Shown here piece by piece: positions 41,100 to 47,800 of a stretch of 47,800 bases of DNA; within the stretch, counting starts at the first letter, position 1, and the number at the start of each line of letters is the position of its first letter. Source of the stretch: RGIG995 sp045542115 (GTDB lineage: Bacteria; Bacillota; Clostridia; Oscillospirales; UBA644); NCBI GenBank assembly GCA_045542115.1, contig JAZQKK010000003.1:1-47800 (forward strand). Reading direction: 5' to 3'. The position numbers were made by a program, and so were the translations under genes. The notes under the pieces are model-generated. The model was not told the origin of the DNA, ran no database searches, and worked only from the letters and a program-made list of their open reading frames with translations.

Positions 41100-42245
41100 A
41101 TGACGTATGATTTGATTGCCCCCGCCGCCTTTGGTCTGGAAGCAGTGACTGCCCGGGAATTACAGAATCTGGGTTTTGAAAACACCCGCACCGAAGACGG
41201 CAGAGTTTTCTTTTCCGGGGACGAGACCGGGGTTGCCAAGGCAAATTTGTGGCTTCGAACCGCTGCCCGGGTGCAGATTTGTCTCGCCCGCTTTCCGGCG
41301 GTGACCTTTGAGGAATTGTTTCAAGGCGTCAAGGCCATTCCTTGGGGCGATTGGCTTCCGGAAGATGCCCGTTTTCCCGTGGACGGCCGGTCGGTCAAAT
41401 CCACCTTGTTCAGCATTTCCGACTGTCAGGCCATCACCAAAAAAGCGATTGTAGAGAAGTTGAAATTGAAATACCACCGGGATTTCTTTGAAGAGACCGG
41501 TCCGATGTATCGCATTGAAGTGGCTCTTTTGAAGGATATGGTCACCATCACGTTGGATACCACCGGCGCCGGACTTCACAAACGGGGTTACCGGAAGATT
41601 GCCGGAGAGGCTCCCTTGAAAGAGACGATGGCCGCCGCGTTGATTGACTTGACTTTTTGGAAACCCGGTCGGATTTTGGTAGACCCGATGTGCGGCACGG
41701 GAACCATTCCCATTGAAGCCGCGTTGATGGTGGAAAACCGTGCTCCCGGTCTGACCCGAACCTTTACGGCCGAGCAATGGGACGGCTTTTCGTCTGCCTT
41801 TGCCCGGGTAAGGGAAGAGGCCCGGGACGTGATTCGTCCCTGTAAAGACGTTACGGTGTTCGGTTCGGATATCGACGCGAAGGCCGCGGACGTTTCCCAG
41901 ACCTGTGCCCGTCTGGCGGGTGTGGAAGGCGCGGTCCGGTTCCAACGGGCGGATATGCGGAAGTTTACTTCCGAGGAAAAATACGGTTTTATCCTCACCA
42001 ATCCCCCCTACGGGGAGCGGTTGGGGCAGGAAGAAGAGGTTCAGTTGATCTACCGGGATATGGGAAAGGTGTTCCGTTCCCTGGACACCTGGTCGTATTA
42101 CGTTTTGACTGCCCATCCGGAATTTGAAAAACTTTTCGGCCGAAAGGCAGACAAGCGCCGCAAGCTGTTCAACGGACGGCTTCCTTGTCAGTATTATCAA
42201 TATCTGGGGCCCAAACCGCCCCGTCCCCCGAGAGAAGAACAATAA
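41100..42245 (+). CDS. THUMP-domain class I SAM-dependent RNA methyltransferase (RlmL-N/YpsC type)
   Basis: A 381-residue RNA methyltransferase. The N-terminal THUMP/ferredoxin-like region (about 1-160) binds RNA; the Rossmann domain has the SAM site VDPMCGTGTIPIEAALM (about 195-211) and the catalytic ILTNPPYGERLG (about 298-309), an NPPY motif used for N2-methylation of guanine. It resembles the N-terminal half of E. coli RlmL (m2G2445 of 23S rRNA) and B. subtilis YpsC. GAGG lies seven to nine bases before the ATG. Exact target nucleotide is inference. The lipoprotein genes start 34 nt downstream. Confidence 0.91.
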   Translation: MTYDLIAPAAFGLEAVTARELQNLGFENTRTEDGRVFFSGDETGVAKANLWLRTAARVQICLARFPAVTFEELFQGVKAIPWGDWLPEDARFPVDGRSVKSTLFSISDCQAITKKAIVEKLKLKYHRDFFEETGPMYRIEVALLKDMVTITLDTTGAGLHKRGYRKIAGEAPLKETMAAALIDLTFWKPGRILVDPMCGTGTIPIEAALMVENRAPGLTRTFTAEQWDGFSSAFARVREEARDVIRPCKDVTVFGSDIDAKAADVSQTCARLAGVEGAVRFQRADMRKFTSEEKYGFILTNPPYGERLGQEEEVQLIYRDMGKVFRSLDTWSYYVLTAHPEFEKLFGRKADKRRKLFNGRLPCQYYQYLGPKPPRPPREEQ

Positions 42246-42279
42246 AAAATAGACATACCTTCAAAAAGGAGAAATTGTT

Positions 42280-43422
42280 ATGTTGAAACGAATTTTTGCT
42301 CTGGTGTTCTGTGGAATTCTTCTGTTTTCCTTCGCCGCTTGCGGCACGCAGACCCCCGATACGGACGTTGACACGTCTTCTTCGGTCAGCTCCGAAGGGG
42401 CGTCCGAAGGGTCGTCTGGCGTCTCTTCTGACAAAGGGTCGGAGGAAGCCGTGTTTGACTACGAGATGGAACACAAATTTTTGGCCTGCGACGTGTTGAA
42501 CCACAGTATCGTCGTATACGACCTGAACAAGTGCAACGAAGTATTTGAAAATCTGACCAAAGACACTTGCATCATCTGGGAATGGGATTCCGACGAAGAT
42601 AAGACCTGTAAAGGGAAACCTTCCAGCGGTCTGGATGCGGCGAAGATCCGCTATTCCGAATATTATGAAGCCGACGTTGTTATCGTTTGTTCTTCCGTGG
42701 GCTGGGCCGGGGTCATTGACTATGAAACCAAAACCACGTTGTGGGAGATCGAAATTCCCGGAAGCAATCTGCACTCCGTAGAAATGATGCCCAACGGGGA
42801 TTTGGTCCTGGTTGGCTCCGGAGATGCCGGAAAAGTATTCTACGTTCCTCTCTCCACTGGGGAAACGTCCTATACCGCCACGTTGGACGCTCCCAGCGGA
42901 CACGGGGCCTGCTATGACCCCACCAACGACTTCCTCTGGATTTTGGACTACGATGAAATCTTCGCCTGCAAGGTGGAAAATTACGGCGAAAAGGACGTTA
43001 CTCTGAGCCGTGTGAAAGACAAAGCTTACAATTTCAAGGTTATGCAGCAGGAAGAAAACGGTCACGTGCTGACTCCCGTTGCCGGTCAACCCGGAAAATA
43101 TTGGATGGCTGCCAAACGCCTTTGGATCTTCGACAGCAACGAAATGACCCTGAACCGCATCTTCAAGGATTCCGGCAAATACGGTGCTCAGGAATCCAAC
43201 TGGATGAAGGGACTTGCCCATTTTGAAGACGGTACGATGGTTCAGACCGTTCCCAAATGGGGCGGCGGAACCCTGACCGAAGCAACCTGCGGCGGATTCC
43301 GCGTGGTGGTCCGGGAAGAAGGCGAAGACGGCGGAGTCGACGTAAACGTTACCCGCGTCTACTTCAAACCCCGCAATCGGGAATTCTATAAGGTCACAAC
43401 TTTCACCAAAAATTATCAGTAA
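42280..43422 (+). CDS. DUF6528-like lipoprotein, paralog 1
   Basis: A 380-residue lipoprotein with lipobox FAAC (Cys about 22), a Ser/Glu-rich linker of about 35 residues and a globular domain. Family-wide segments recur through the protein: VIVCSSVGWAGVIDYETKT, LHSVEMMPNGDLVLVGSGD, GHGACYDP, GQPGKYWM, and a C-terminal REFYKVTTFTKNYQ. The repeating pattern of short beta-strand blocks suggests a propeller that could bind a ligand outside the cell. The resemblance to DUF6528 is from memory and no function is known. Strong AAAAAGGAGA SD. First of four tandem paralogs; closest to paralog 4. Confidence 0.8.
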   Translation: MLKRIFALVFCGILLFSFAACGTQTPDTDVDTSSSVSSEGASEGSSGVSSDKGSEEAVFDYEMEHKFLACDVLNHSIVVYDLNKCNEVFENLTKDTCIIWEWDSDEDKTCKGKPSSGLDAAKIRYSEYYEADVVIVCSSVGWAGVIDYETKTTLWEIEIPGSNLHSVEMMPNGDLVLVGSGDAGKVFYVPLSTGETSYTATLDAPSGHGACYDPTNDFLWILDYDEIFACKVENYGEKDVTLSRVKDKAYNFKVMQQEENGHVLTPVAGQPGKYWMAAKRLWIFDSNEMTLNRIFKDSGKYGAQESNWMKGLAHFEDGTMVQTVPKWGGGTLTEATCGGFRVVVREEGEDGGVDVNVTRVYFKPRNREFYKVTTFTKNYQ

Positions 43423-43444
43423 CGTTTTTTGAGGAGGATGTCCG

Positions 43445-44575
43445 ATGTCAGTATGGAAGCGAATTGTCACGGGCGTCGTTTCCGGGATTTTATTGCTGTC
43501 CCTCGCGGCCTGCGGCAGAGAAATTTCTGACGAATCGACTCATTCCTCCCACCGGAACACGTCCGACACGGCAAAGACCGATTCTTCCGAAAACGAGGCG
43601 GTTCTGGTGTACGATTCTTCGGTAGAACACAAGATTATTATGGACGTCTCCGCCCGGGGGCTTATGGTGGTGGATTTGGATCTTACGGGAGACCATCCCG
43701 AAGAGTGGTTTGTGGACGACGGAATCGTCTGGGAATGGACTACCGACGATGCCAAAGGCGCCAAGATGGAAGGCGTGTCTATCACCACGGACTCCGCCCG
43801 GCTCCGCTATTCTCCCTATTACAAGAGCGACGTTGTGGTCTTCTGCGGTTCCGGCGGATGGGTGGGAATCGTAAATTATAAGACCAAAGAACTTCTGTTC
43901 GAACACAAGCCCGGCTTTGGGCCGCACTCTGCGGAGCTTCTCCCCAACGGGGACTTGGTCCTGGCTTGCTCCGGAAACTCGGACAGTAAGTCCGGCCGCG
44001 TCCTTTATTACCCGCTTTCTGCCGGAAAAACAGAGCCTTCCTGTGAAGTGGCGCTGCTGTCTGCGCACGGAGTTTGCTATGACCCCGCGCAAGACGTTGT
44101 CTGGGCGTTGGGCGGGGAAGAAATCGTTGCGCTCAACGTTGCCGGAGGCGGGACGGAAACTGCGAAAATTTCCGTTATCAGCGGAATGGGAGCTTCGCTC
44201 CGGGAATTGGGACACGACGGCGGTCACGATCTGTCTCCGGTCTACGGTCAACCCGGAAAATATTGGGTTTCCAGCACAAAACAGATTTGGGTCTTTGATT
44301 CGGTGGAAGGAACCTTGTCTGCCTCCGATCTTGAAGCGAAAAAATATACCAACGACAACGTAAAGGGGATTGCGTATTTCCCCGACGGAACGATGATACA
44401 GACCGCCCACGACCAAGGGGGGACCGGGACATACCGTTCGTCTCAGTTCCGGGTCTTGTATCGGAGAATTTCCAGCGGAAAAGTGAAGGTTCCTCAAATC
44501 GAGGAATTGATGATAGCACATTCTTCCAACGCCCAAACCTACAAAGTAAACGTATTTACCAAGGACTATCAGTAA
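43445..44575 (+). CDS. DUF6528-like lipoprotein, paralog 2
   Basis: A 376-residue lipoprotein with lipobox LAAC in LLSLAACGRE, a short Ser/Thr/Asp linker and the same globular domain: VVFCGSGGWVGIVNYKTKEL, PHSAELLPNGDLVLACSGN, AHGVCYDP, GQPGKYWV, IAYFPDGTMIQ. It ends with YKVNVFTKDYQ, the family C-terminus. GAGGAGG stands seven to eight bases before ATG 43445, 22 nt after the preceding gene. It is the most divergent in the middle region. Function unknown; probably surface exposed. Confidence 0.8.
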   Translation: MSVWKRIVTGVVSGILLLSLAACGREISDESTHSSHRNTSDTAKTDSSENEAVLVYDSSVEHKIIMDVSARGLMVVDLDLTGDHPEEWFVDDGIVWEWTTDDAKGAKMEGVSITTDSARLRYSPYYKSDVVVFCGSGGWVGIVNYKTKELLFEHKPGFGPHSAELLPNGDLVLACSGNSDSKSGRVLYYPLSAGKTEPSCEVALLSAHGVCYDPAQDVVWALGGEEIVALNVAGGGTETAKISVISGMGASLRELGHDGGHDLSPVYGQPGKYWVSSTKQIWVFDSVEGTLSASDLEAKKYTNDNVKGIAYFPDGTMIQTAHDQGGTGTYRSSQFRVLYRRISSGKVKVPQIEELMIAHSSNAQTYKVNVFTKDYQ

Positions 44576-44590
44576 TTGTGAGGGCTTGCC

Positions 44591-45757
44591 TTGAAACGAG
44601 TTTTATCCCTTGTTTTAGTTGTAATTTTTTGCCTCGGTCTTGTGGGATGCGGGTCGAAACAACCGGATTCTTCCTCAACGGATTCGTCTGCCTCGTCCGC
44701 TTCGTCCGAGCAATCTGCGCCTCCTTCCGAAGGAGGGAAGATGGGACCTCCCATCGATGCCCCGGCGCCCAGTGACCCAAACGCTACGGTGTACGACAAC
44801 GATACGGAGCATAAAATCATTGCCTGTGACATCCGCAACGGGTCCGTCGTGGTGTTTGATTTGAATAAATGCTCCACCTGGTCCGACCTGACCAAACGGA
44901 AATGCAAAGTTTGGGAATGGAAAGCCAAGAACGAAAAAACCTGCCAATATCCCGACAAGGTGGGGAGGGGAATCGACGAAGGAAAATTGCGGTATTCCGA
45001 ATACTATAAAACCGACGTGGTCCTTGCCACCTCTTCCGCCGGATGGGCGGCGGTGATTTCCTATCCCAAGGGGAAGGTGCTGTGGGAAGCGCTGGTTCCT
45101 TACGGCCCCCATTCGATGGAAATGCTGCCCAACGGTGACGTGGTGGTAGCCTCTTCCGGAGGGTCGTCCTGGAACAAGAACGGAACGCTGTTCTACTATC
45201 CCCTTTCTTCCGGAAGTACGGATGTTTCCTGTGCTTTGAATTTCCCCTCGGCACACGGTCTTTCCTGGGACCCGGAGCAAAATATTTTGTGGGCTCTGGG
45301 GATGAACGGAATCGCCGGAGTGAGGGTGATAAACGCCGGGACGGCGCAGGGACGGTTGGAATTTGTGGAAGGGAAAACGGCAAGTTTTCGGGATTCCAGC
45401 GGTCACGACCTTTCCCCTGTCTACGGACAACCCGGGAAGTATTGGGTCACCGGCACCAACAGTCTGTGGTTGTTTGATTCCAAAGCAATGACGATGACCA
45501 AACAGGTAGATTGGCATACCCAATACACCGCCAAAGAAATCAAGGGTGTTGCCTATTTTCCCGACGGGACGATGGTTCACGTCCAGGCCAATATGGATAA
45601 CAAAGCGACTACGGATTTTTCCTCCACCCTGCTAAGCGTTATCACCGTTTCCGCCAAGGCAGACGACCCTGCGACCTTGCAGGCCGTTCGGCGGGATATT
45701 CGATTTACCAACCGAGAATTTTATAAAGTACACACCTTTTGCCGAGATTATCAGTAA
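44591..45757 (+). CDS. DUF6528-like lipoprotein, paralog 3
   Basis: A 388-residue lipoprotein starting with TTG at 44591 (SD GTGAGGG); no ATG fits the signal peptide. Lipobox LVGC (Cys about 19) is followed by a Ser/Pro-rich linker. Domain motifs: ACDIRNGSVVVFDLNKCS, VLATSSAGWAAVISYPKGK, PHSMEMLPNGDVVVASSGG, AHGLSWDP, GQPGKYWV, and the terminal REFYKVHTFCRDYQ. The TTG start suggests lower translation than its neighbours. Function unknown. Confidence 0.8.
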   Translation: MKRVLSLVLVVIFCLGLVGCGSKQPDSSSTDSSASSASSEQSAPPSEGGKMGPPIDAPAPSDPNATVYDNDTEHKIIACDIRNGSVVVFDLNKCSTWSDLTKRKCKVWEWKAKNEKTCQYPDKVGRGIDEGKLRYSEYYKTDVVLATSSAGWAAVISYPKGKVLWEALVPYGPHSMEMLPNGDVVVASSGGSSWNKNGTLFYYPLSSGSTDVSCALNFPSAHGLSWDPEQNILWALGMNGIAGVRVINAGTAQGRLEFVEGKTASFRDSSGHDLSPVYGQPGKYWVTGTNSLWLFDSKAMTMTKQVDWHTQYTAKEIKGVAYFPDGTMVHVQANMDNKATTDFSSTLLSVITVSAKADDPATLQAVRRDIRFTNREFYKVHTFCRDYQ

Positions 45758-45772
45758 GGAGAAAAAACAGCG

Positions 45773-47248
45773 ATGAATAAAAAATGGATTGCCCTACTGT
45801 TGGTGGGGATTCTTGTAACCTCTCTTGTGGCGTGCGGAAAAGAACCTGCGGCCTCCGACGGTTCGGGACAAGACGTTTTGGCTACCGCCACCGATACGGA
45901 TAAGGCTACTGTCAGCAATTCTCAAAATGAAGATTCTTCCACAGAGGTGGAGACCGATTCTGCCGCCTCCGATTCTCAGGATTCCGCAACCGATTCCTCC
46001 GGCGGTTCCGAAGAAAACGAAGATTCGGATGAGAATTCGGACGAGAATTCGGACGAAGATTGGGGGGAACTCCCTCCCGGTCCCGGCGACGAAGACCTGA
46101 GTCACCCGGATGATTCCGATTACGAAGATTCTCACGGCGGTTCTTCGGGTCCCTACGAGGATTCTCTCGGTCCTTCTAATCCCTCCGACTCTTCCGGCTC
46201 CTCCGGGGATTCCGACTCCTCCGGGGATTCCGGCTCCTCCGGGGATTCCGGCTCCTCCGGCTCCTCCGGCGGTTCCGGTTCTTCGACCGAGGACGCCGGC
46301 AGTGGATATCCGGAAGGAAAGGTCCTTTCTTATTCCACTTCAACGGACCATCTGTTTCTTGCTACCGACATTGAAAACCATTCTATCATCGTTCTGGATT
46401 TGGACGTTACCAATGGGGAATTTTCCAAGTTAGGCAGTAAATCCTCTGCCGTGATTTGGGAATGGGATGCAGACAAGGATAATTGTAAAAAGAACCCGGG
46501 AAAAGGTCTCGACGGAATAAAATACCGGTATTCCGCTTATTACAAGAAAGACGTTATCGTTGCCTGCTCTTCCAACGGATGGGCTGGAATTATCGATTAT
46601 AAAACCCAGAAGCTTATTTGGGACATTTATATTGCAGAAAGCAATCTCCACTCTGTGGAAATGATGCCCAACGGAGACGTGGTTCTGGTTGGGTCCGGGG
46701 ATGCCGGAAAACTGTTTTACGTTCCCCTTTCCACCGGGATGACCACCTATAAAAACACCCTTTCGTCTCCTCACGGCCACGGAGCCTGCTACGACCCCTC
46801 CACCGGATATCTCTGGGTTTTGGATTACGATGAAGTTTACGCCTGCACCGTGAAAGATTACGGAACGAAGAACGCAAAGTTGGAACGGGTCCCCAAGAAA
46901 TCTGCGACGATGTCCGGGGTAGGTGGCCACGCGATGTGCCCCGCCTACGGATTCCCCGGAAAGTATTGGATTTCCAACGCTTCCAGCGTGTTTTTATTTG
47001 ATACGAAGACGTTGAAATTTACCAAGGCAGACAGTACCCGTATGGCTAAAAATGTAAAGGGTATCGCCTATTTTCCGGACGGGACGACCATTCTTTCGGT
47101 CTACGGTGACGGATCTCCTACCACGACTTTCTCTGCTACCGCCCTTCGGGTCGTGACGTTTGACCAGGGGTCGGCTTCGATGGTGAAGGCATCCTTCACT
47201 GCGCGAGAGTTCTACAAACTCCAAACCTTTACGAAAGAATATCAGTAA
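45773..47248 (+). CDS. DUF6528-like lipoprotein, paralog 4, with long acidic/SGSSGD linker
   Basis: A 491-residue lipoprotein, about 110 residues longer than its neighbours. Lipobox LVAC (Cys about 22) leads to a linker of about 150 residues rich in Asp, Ser, Glu and Gly, with a tandem SGSSGD repeat. The globular domain closely matches paralog 1 (VIVACSSNGWAGIIDYKT, LHSVEMMPNGDVVLVGSGD, GHGACYDPSTGYLW), ending REFYKLQTFTKEYQ. The linker would hold the domain away from the membrane, perhaps beyond the wall. SD AAGGAGAA. Last of the tandem set; a tRNA gene follows. Confidence 0.82.
   Translation: MNKKWIALLLVGILVTSLVACGKEPAASDGSGQDVLATATDTDKATVSNSQNEDSSTEVETDSAASDSQDSATDSSGGSEENEDSDENSDENSDEDWGELPPGPGDEDLSHPDDSDYEDSHGGSSGPYEDSLGPSNPSDSSGSSGDSDSSGDSGSSGDSGSSGSSGGSGSSTEDAGSGYPEGKVLSYSTSTDHLFLATDIENHSIIVLDLDVTNGEFSKLGSKSSAVIWEWDADKDNCKKNPGKGLDGIKYRYSAYYKKDVIVACSSNGWAGIIDYKTQKLIWDIYIAESNLHSVEMMPNGDVVLVGSGDAGKLFYVPLSTGMTTYKNTLSSPHGHGACYDPSTGYLWVLDYDEVYACTVKDYGTKNAKLERVPKKSATMSGVGGHAMCPAYGFPGKYWISNASSVFLFDTKTLKFTKADSTRMAKNVKGIAYFPDGTTILSVYGDGSPTTTFSATALRVVTFDQGSASMVKASFTAREFYKLQTFTKEYQ
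46193..46272 (+). repeat. 18-bp tandem repeat encoding SGSSGD in a lipoprotein linker
   Basis: Units of TCCGGCTCCTCCGGGGAT occur three times in a row (46193-46246, one base changed in the second) with a degenerate fourth. In frame they give SGSSGD, a flexible acidic linker. Such repeats can change copy number by slippage without frameshift. Confidence 0.9.
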
Positions 47249-47288
47249 CGGAAAATGTGAAAAAACTTCGACATAATGCAAAAGGCTC

Positions 47289-47317
47289 TTGCTTTTTCGT
47301 TATGAATAGTGTATAAT
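47289..47317 (+). promoter_or_regulatory. Promoter of tRNA-Ser
   Basis: TTGCTT (47289-47294), 17-bp spacer, TATAAT (47312-47317). It overlaps an inverted repeat, CATAATGCAAAAG ... CTTTTTCGTTATG (47272-47304), which could also weakly terminate the lipoprotein transcript. Confidence 0.82.
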
Positions 47318-47320
47318 ATC

Positions 47321-47348
47321 TCACGGTGACTTTTTTGAGTCGCCGTGA
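47321..47348 (+). other. Hairpin in the tRNA-Ser 5' leader
   Basis: TCACGGTGAC (47321-47330) pairs with GTCGCCGTGA (47339-47348, one mismatch) around a T-rich loop, ending four bases before the tRNA. It probably begins the primary transcript and may affect RNase P processing or stability. Confidence 0.6.
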
Positions 47349-47352
47349 ATAT

Positions 47353-47444
47353 GGAGAGATGGCTGAGCTGGTCTAAGGCGCACGACTGGAAATCGTGTAA
47401 GGGCTAATAACTCTTCGGGGGTTCGAATCCCCCTCTCTCCGCCA
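47353..47444 (+). tRNA. tRNA-Ser (anticodon GGA)
   Basis: A 92-nt class II tRNA with encoded CCA. The acceptor stem pairs GGAGAGA with TCTCTCC; the anticodon stem-loop CACGA-CTGGAAA-TCGTG gives anticodon GGA (codons UCC/UCU). A long variable arm is present (GGGCTAATAACTC region), and the T arm is GGGGGTTCGAATCCCCC. It follows its own promoter and is succeeded at once by a terminator and a repeat array that copies its 3' end. Confidence 0.97.
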
Positions 47445-47800
47445 AAGAAAAGAACCTCACAGCGTGGGGTTCTTTTTGTTTTAGAAACAAGATTGGGATT
47501 CGAACGGGCGAGGGAGTGAATGACAGTCCTGCGGACTGTCAGAGCCGAGCCCCGCCTGTTCCGCAGAACAGGTCGAAACCCCCTCTCTCCGCCAAAGAAA
47601 AGAACCTCACAGCGTGGGGTTCTTTTTGTTTTAGAAACAAGATTGGGATTCGAACGGGCGAGGGAGTGAATGACAGTCCTGTGGACTGTCAGAGCCGAGC
47701 CCCGCCTGTTCCGCAGAACAGGTCGAAACCCCCTCTCTCCGCCAAAGAAAAGAACCTCACAGCGTGGGGTTCTTTTTGTTTTAGAAACAAGATTGGGATT
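47445..47800 (+). repeat. 150-bp tandem repeat carrying a copy of the tRNA-Ser 3' end (continues past the window)
   Basis: Two complete 150-bp units (47445-47594, 47595-47744) and 56 bases of a third. The two full units differ by one base seen (C at 47532, T at 47682), in a hairpin loop. Each unit contains, in order: a terminator hairpin (AGAACCTCAC/GTGGGGTTCT plus Ts); GGGATTCGAAC, an exact inverted copy of the tRNA T-arm; a 9-bp hairpin TGACAGTCC/GGACTGTCA; a 7-bp hairpin CCTGTTC/GAACAGG; and GGTCGAAACCCCC leading into CTCTCTCCGCCA, the tRNA 3' end with CCA. No reading frame of note is present. Confidence 0.93.
47451..47482 (+). terminator. Terminator after tRNA-Ser, repeated in every 150-bp unit
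   Basis: AGAACCTCAC (47451-47460), three-base loop, GTGGGGTTCT (47464-47473; one T-G pair), then TTTTGTTTT. Identical copies begin at 47601 and 47751. Confidence 0.92.

Noticed and set aside
42169..43470. A 433-codon minus-strand frame opposite the first lipoprotein gene
   Set aside because: The plus strand has a lipobox, SD and three paralogs next door; the minus frame has none of these.
47445..47800. CRISPR array
   Set aside because: Units are 150 bp and almost identical throughout, with no short repeat/unique spacer alternation and no cas genes.
47353..47800. Simple att-site duplication left by an integrative element
   Set aside because: Not excluded, but an element would normally leave one distant copy of the tRNA 3' end, not contiguous 150-bp units with conserved hairpins; no integrase is visible.

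Overview
The window looks like a chromosomal segment of a moderately GC-rich Gram-positive anaerobe, most likely a gut-type Clostridia (Oscillospirales/Ruminococcaceae-like). Pointers are the HrcA-type CIRCE operator before groESL, a glgC/glgD glycogen operon, a dockerin-bearing secreted protein, many lipoproteins with Asp/Ser/Thr-rich linkers, a Na+-pumping decarboxylase beta subunit with a miniature gamma-like partner, and the Bacillota order yybS-gdpP-rplI-dnaB next to tilS-hpt-ftsH. The taxonomic call is inference; no rRNA is present.

Layout. 37-1365 (minus): a cobalamin-riboswitch-controlled pair, a DUF4430 lipoprotein and an ECF-type S component. 1397-9932 (plus): a surface operon with a beta-helix/dockerin protein and three paralogous membrane-anchored metallophosphoesterases. 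10031-11879 (plus): a small alarmone synthetase and an M20 amidohydrolase. 11954-13240 (minus): HtrA protease. 13416-24604 (minus): a ten-gene housekeeping run read from one consensus promoter (yybS-like, gdpP, rplI, dnaB, tilS, hpt, ftsH, queG-like, vanY-like, GNAT). 24804-26898 (plus): CIRCE-groES-groEL. 26935-28474 (plus): a CNNM/CorC-type transporter behind a long structured leader ending in a terminator. 28526-30439 (minus): cinA/pncC, a 43-aa OadG-like peptide and OadB. 30459-40853 (minus): glycogen synthesis and breakdown (glgB, glgC, glgD, glgA, then glgP and a GH13 amylase). 41029-47248 (plus): a THUMP-type RNA methyltransferase and four tandem paralogous lipoproteins (DUF6528-like). 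47289-47800: tRNA-Ser(GGA) followed by a 150-bp tandem repeat that copies the tRNA 3' end and runs off the window.

How it fits together. Most of the window is ordinary core genome with strong, 17-bp-spaced sigma-A promoters and tight operons. The glycogen block supplies ADP-glucose (GlgC/GlgD), polymer (GlgA, GlgB) and mobilisation (GlgP, GH13). The accessory interest lies in the exported families at each end and in three RNA-level features: the B12 riboswitch, the unassigned leader before the CNNM gene, and the tRNA-Ser-derived tandem array. The last is the best candidate here for something poorly described.
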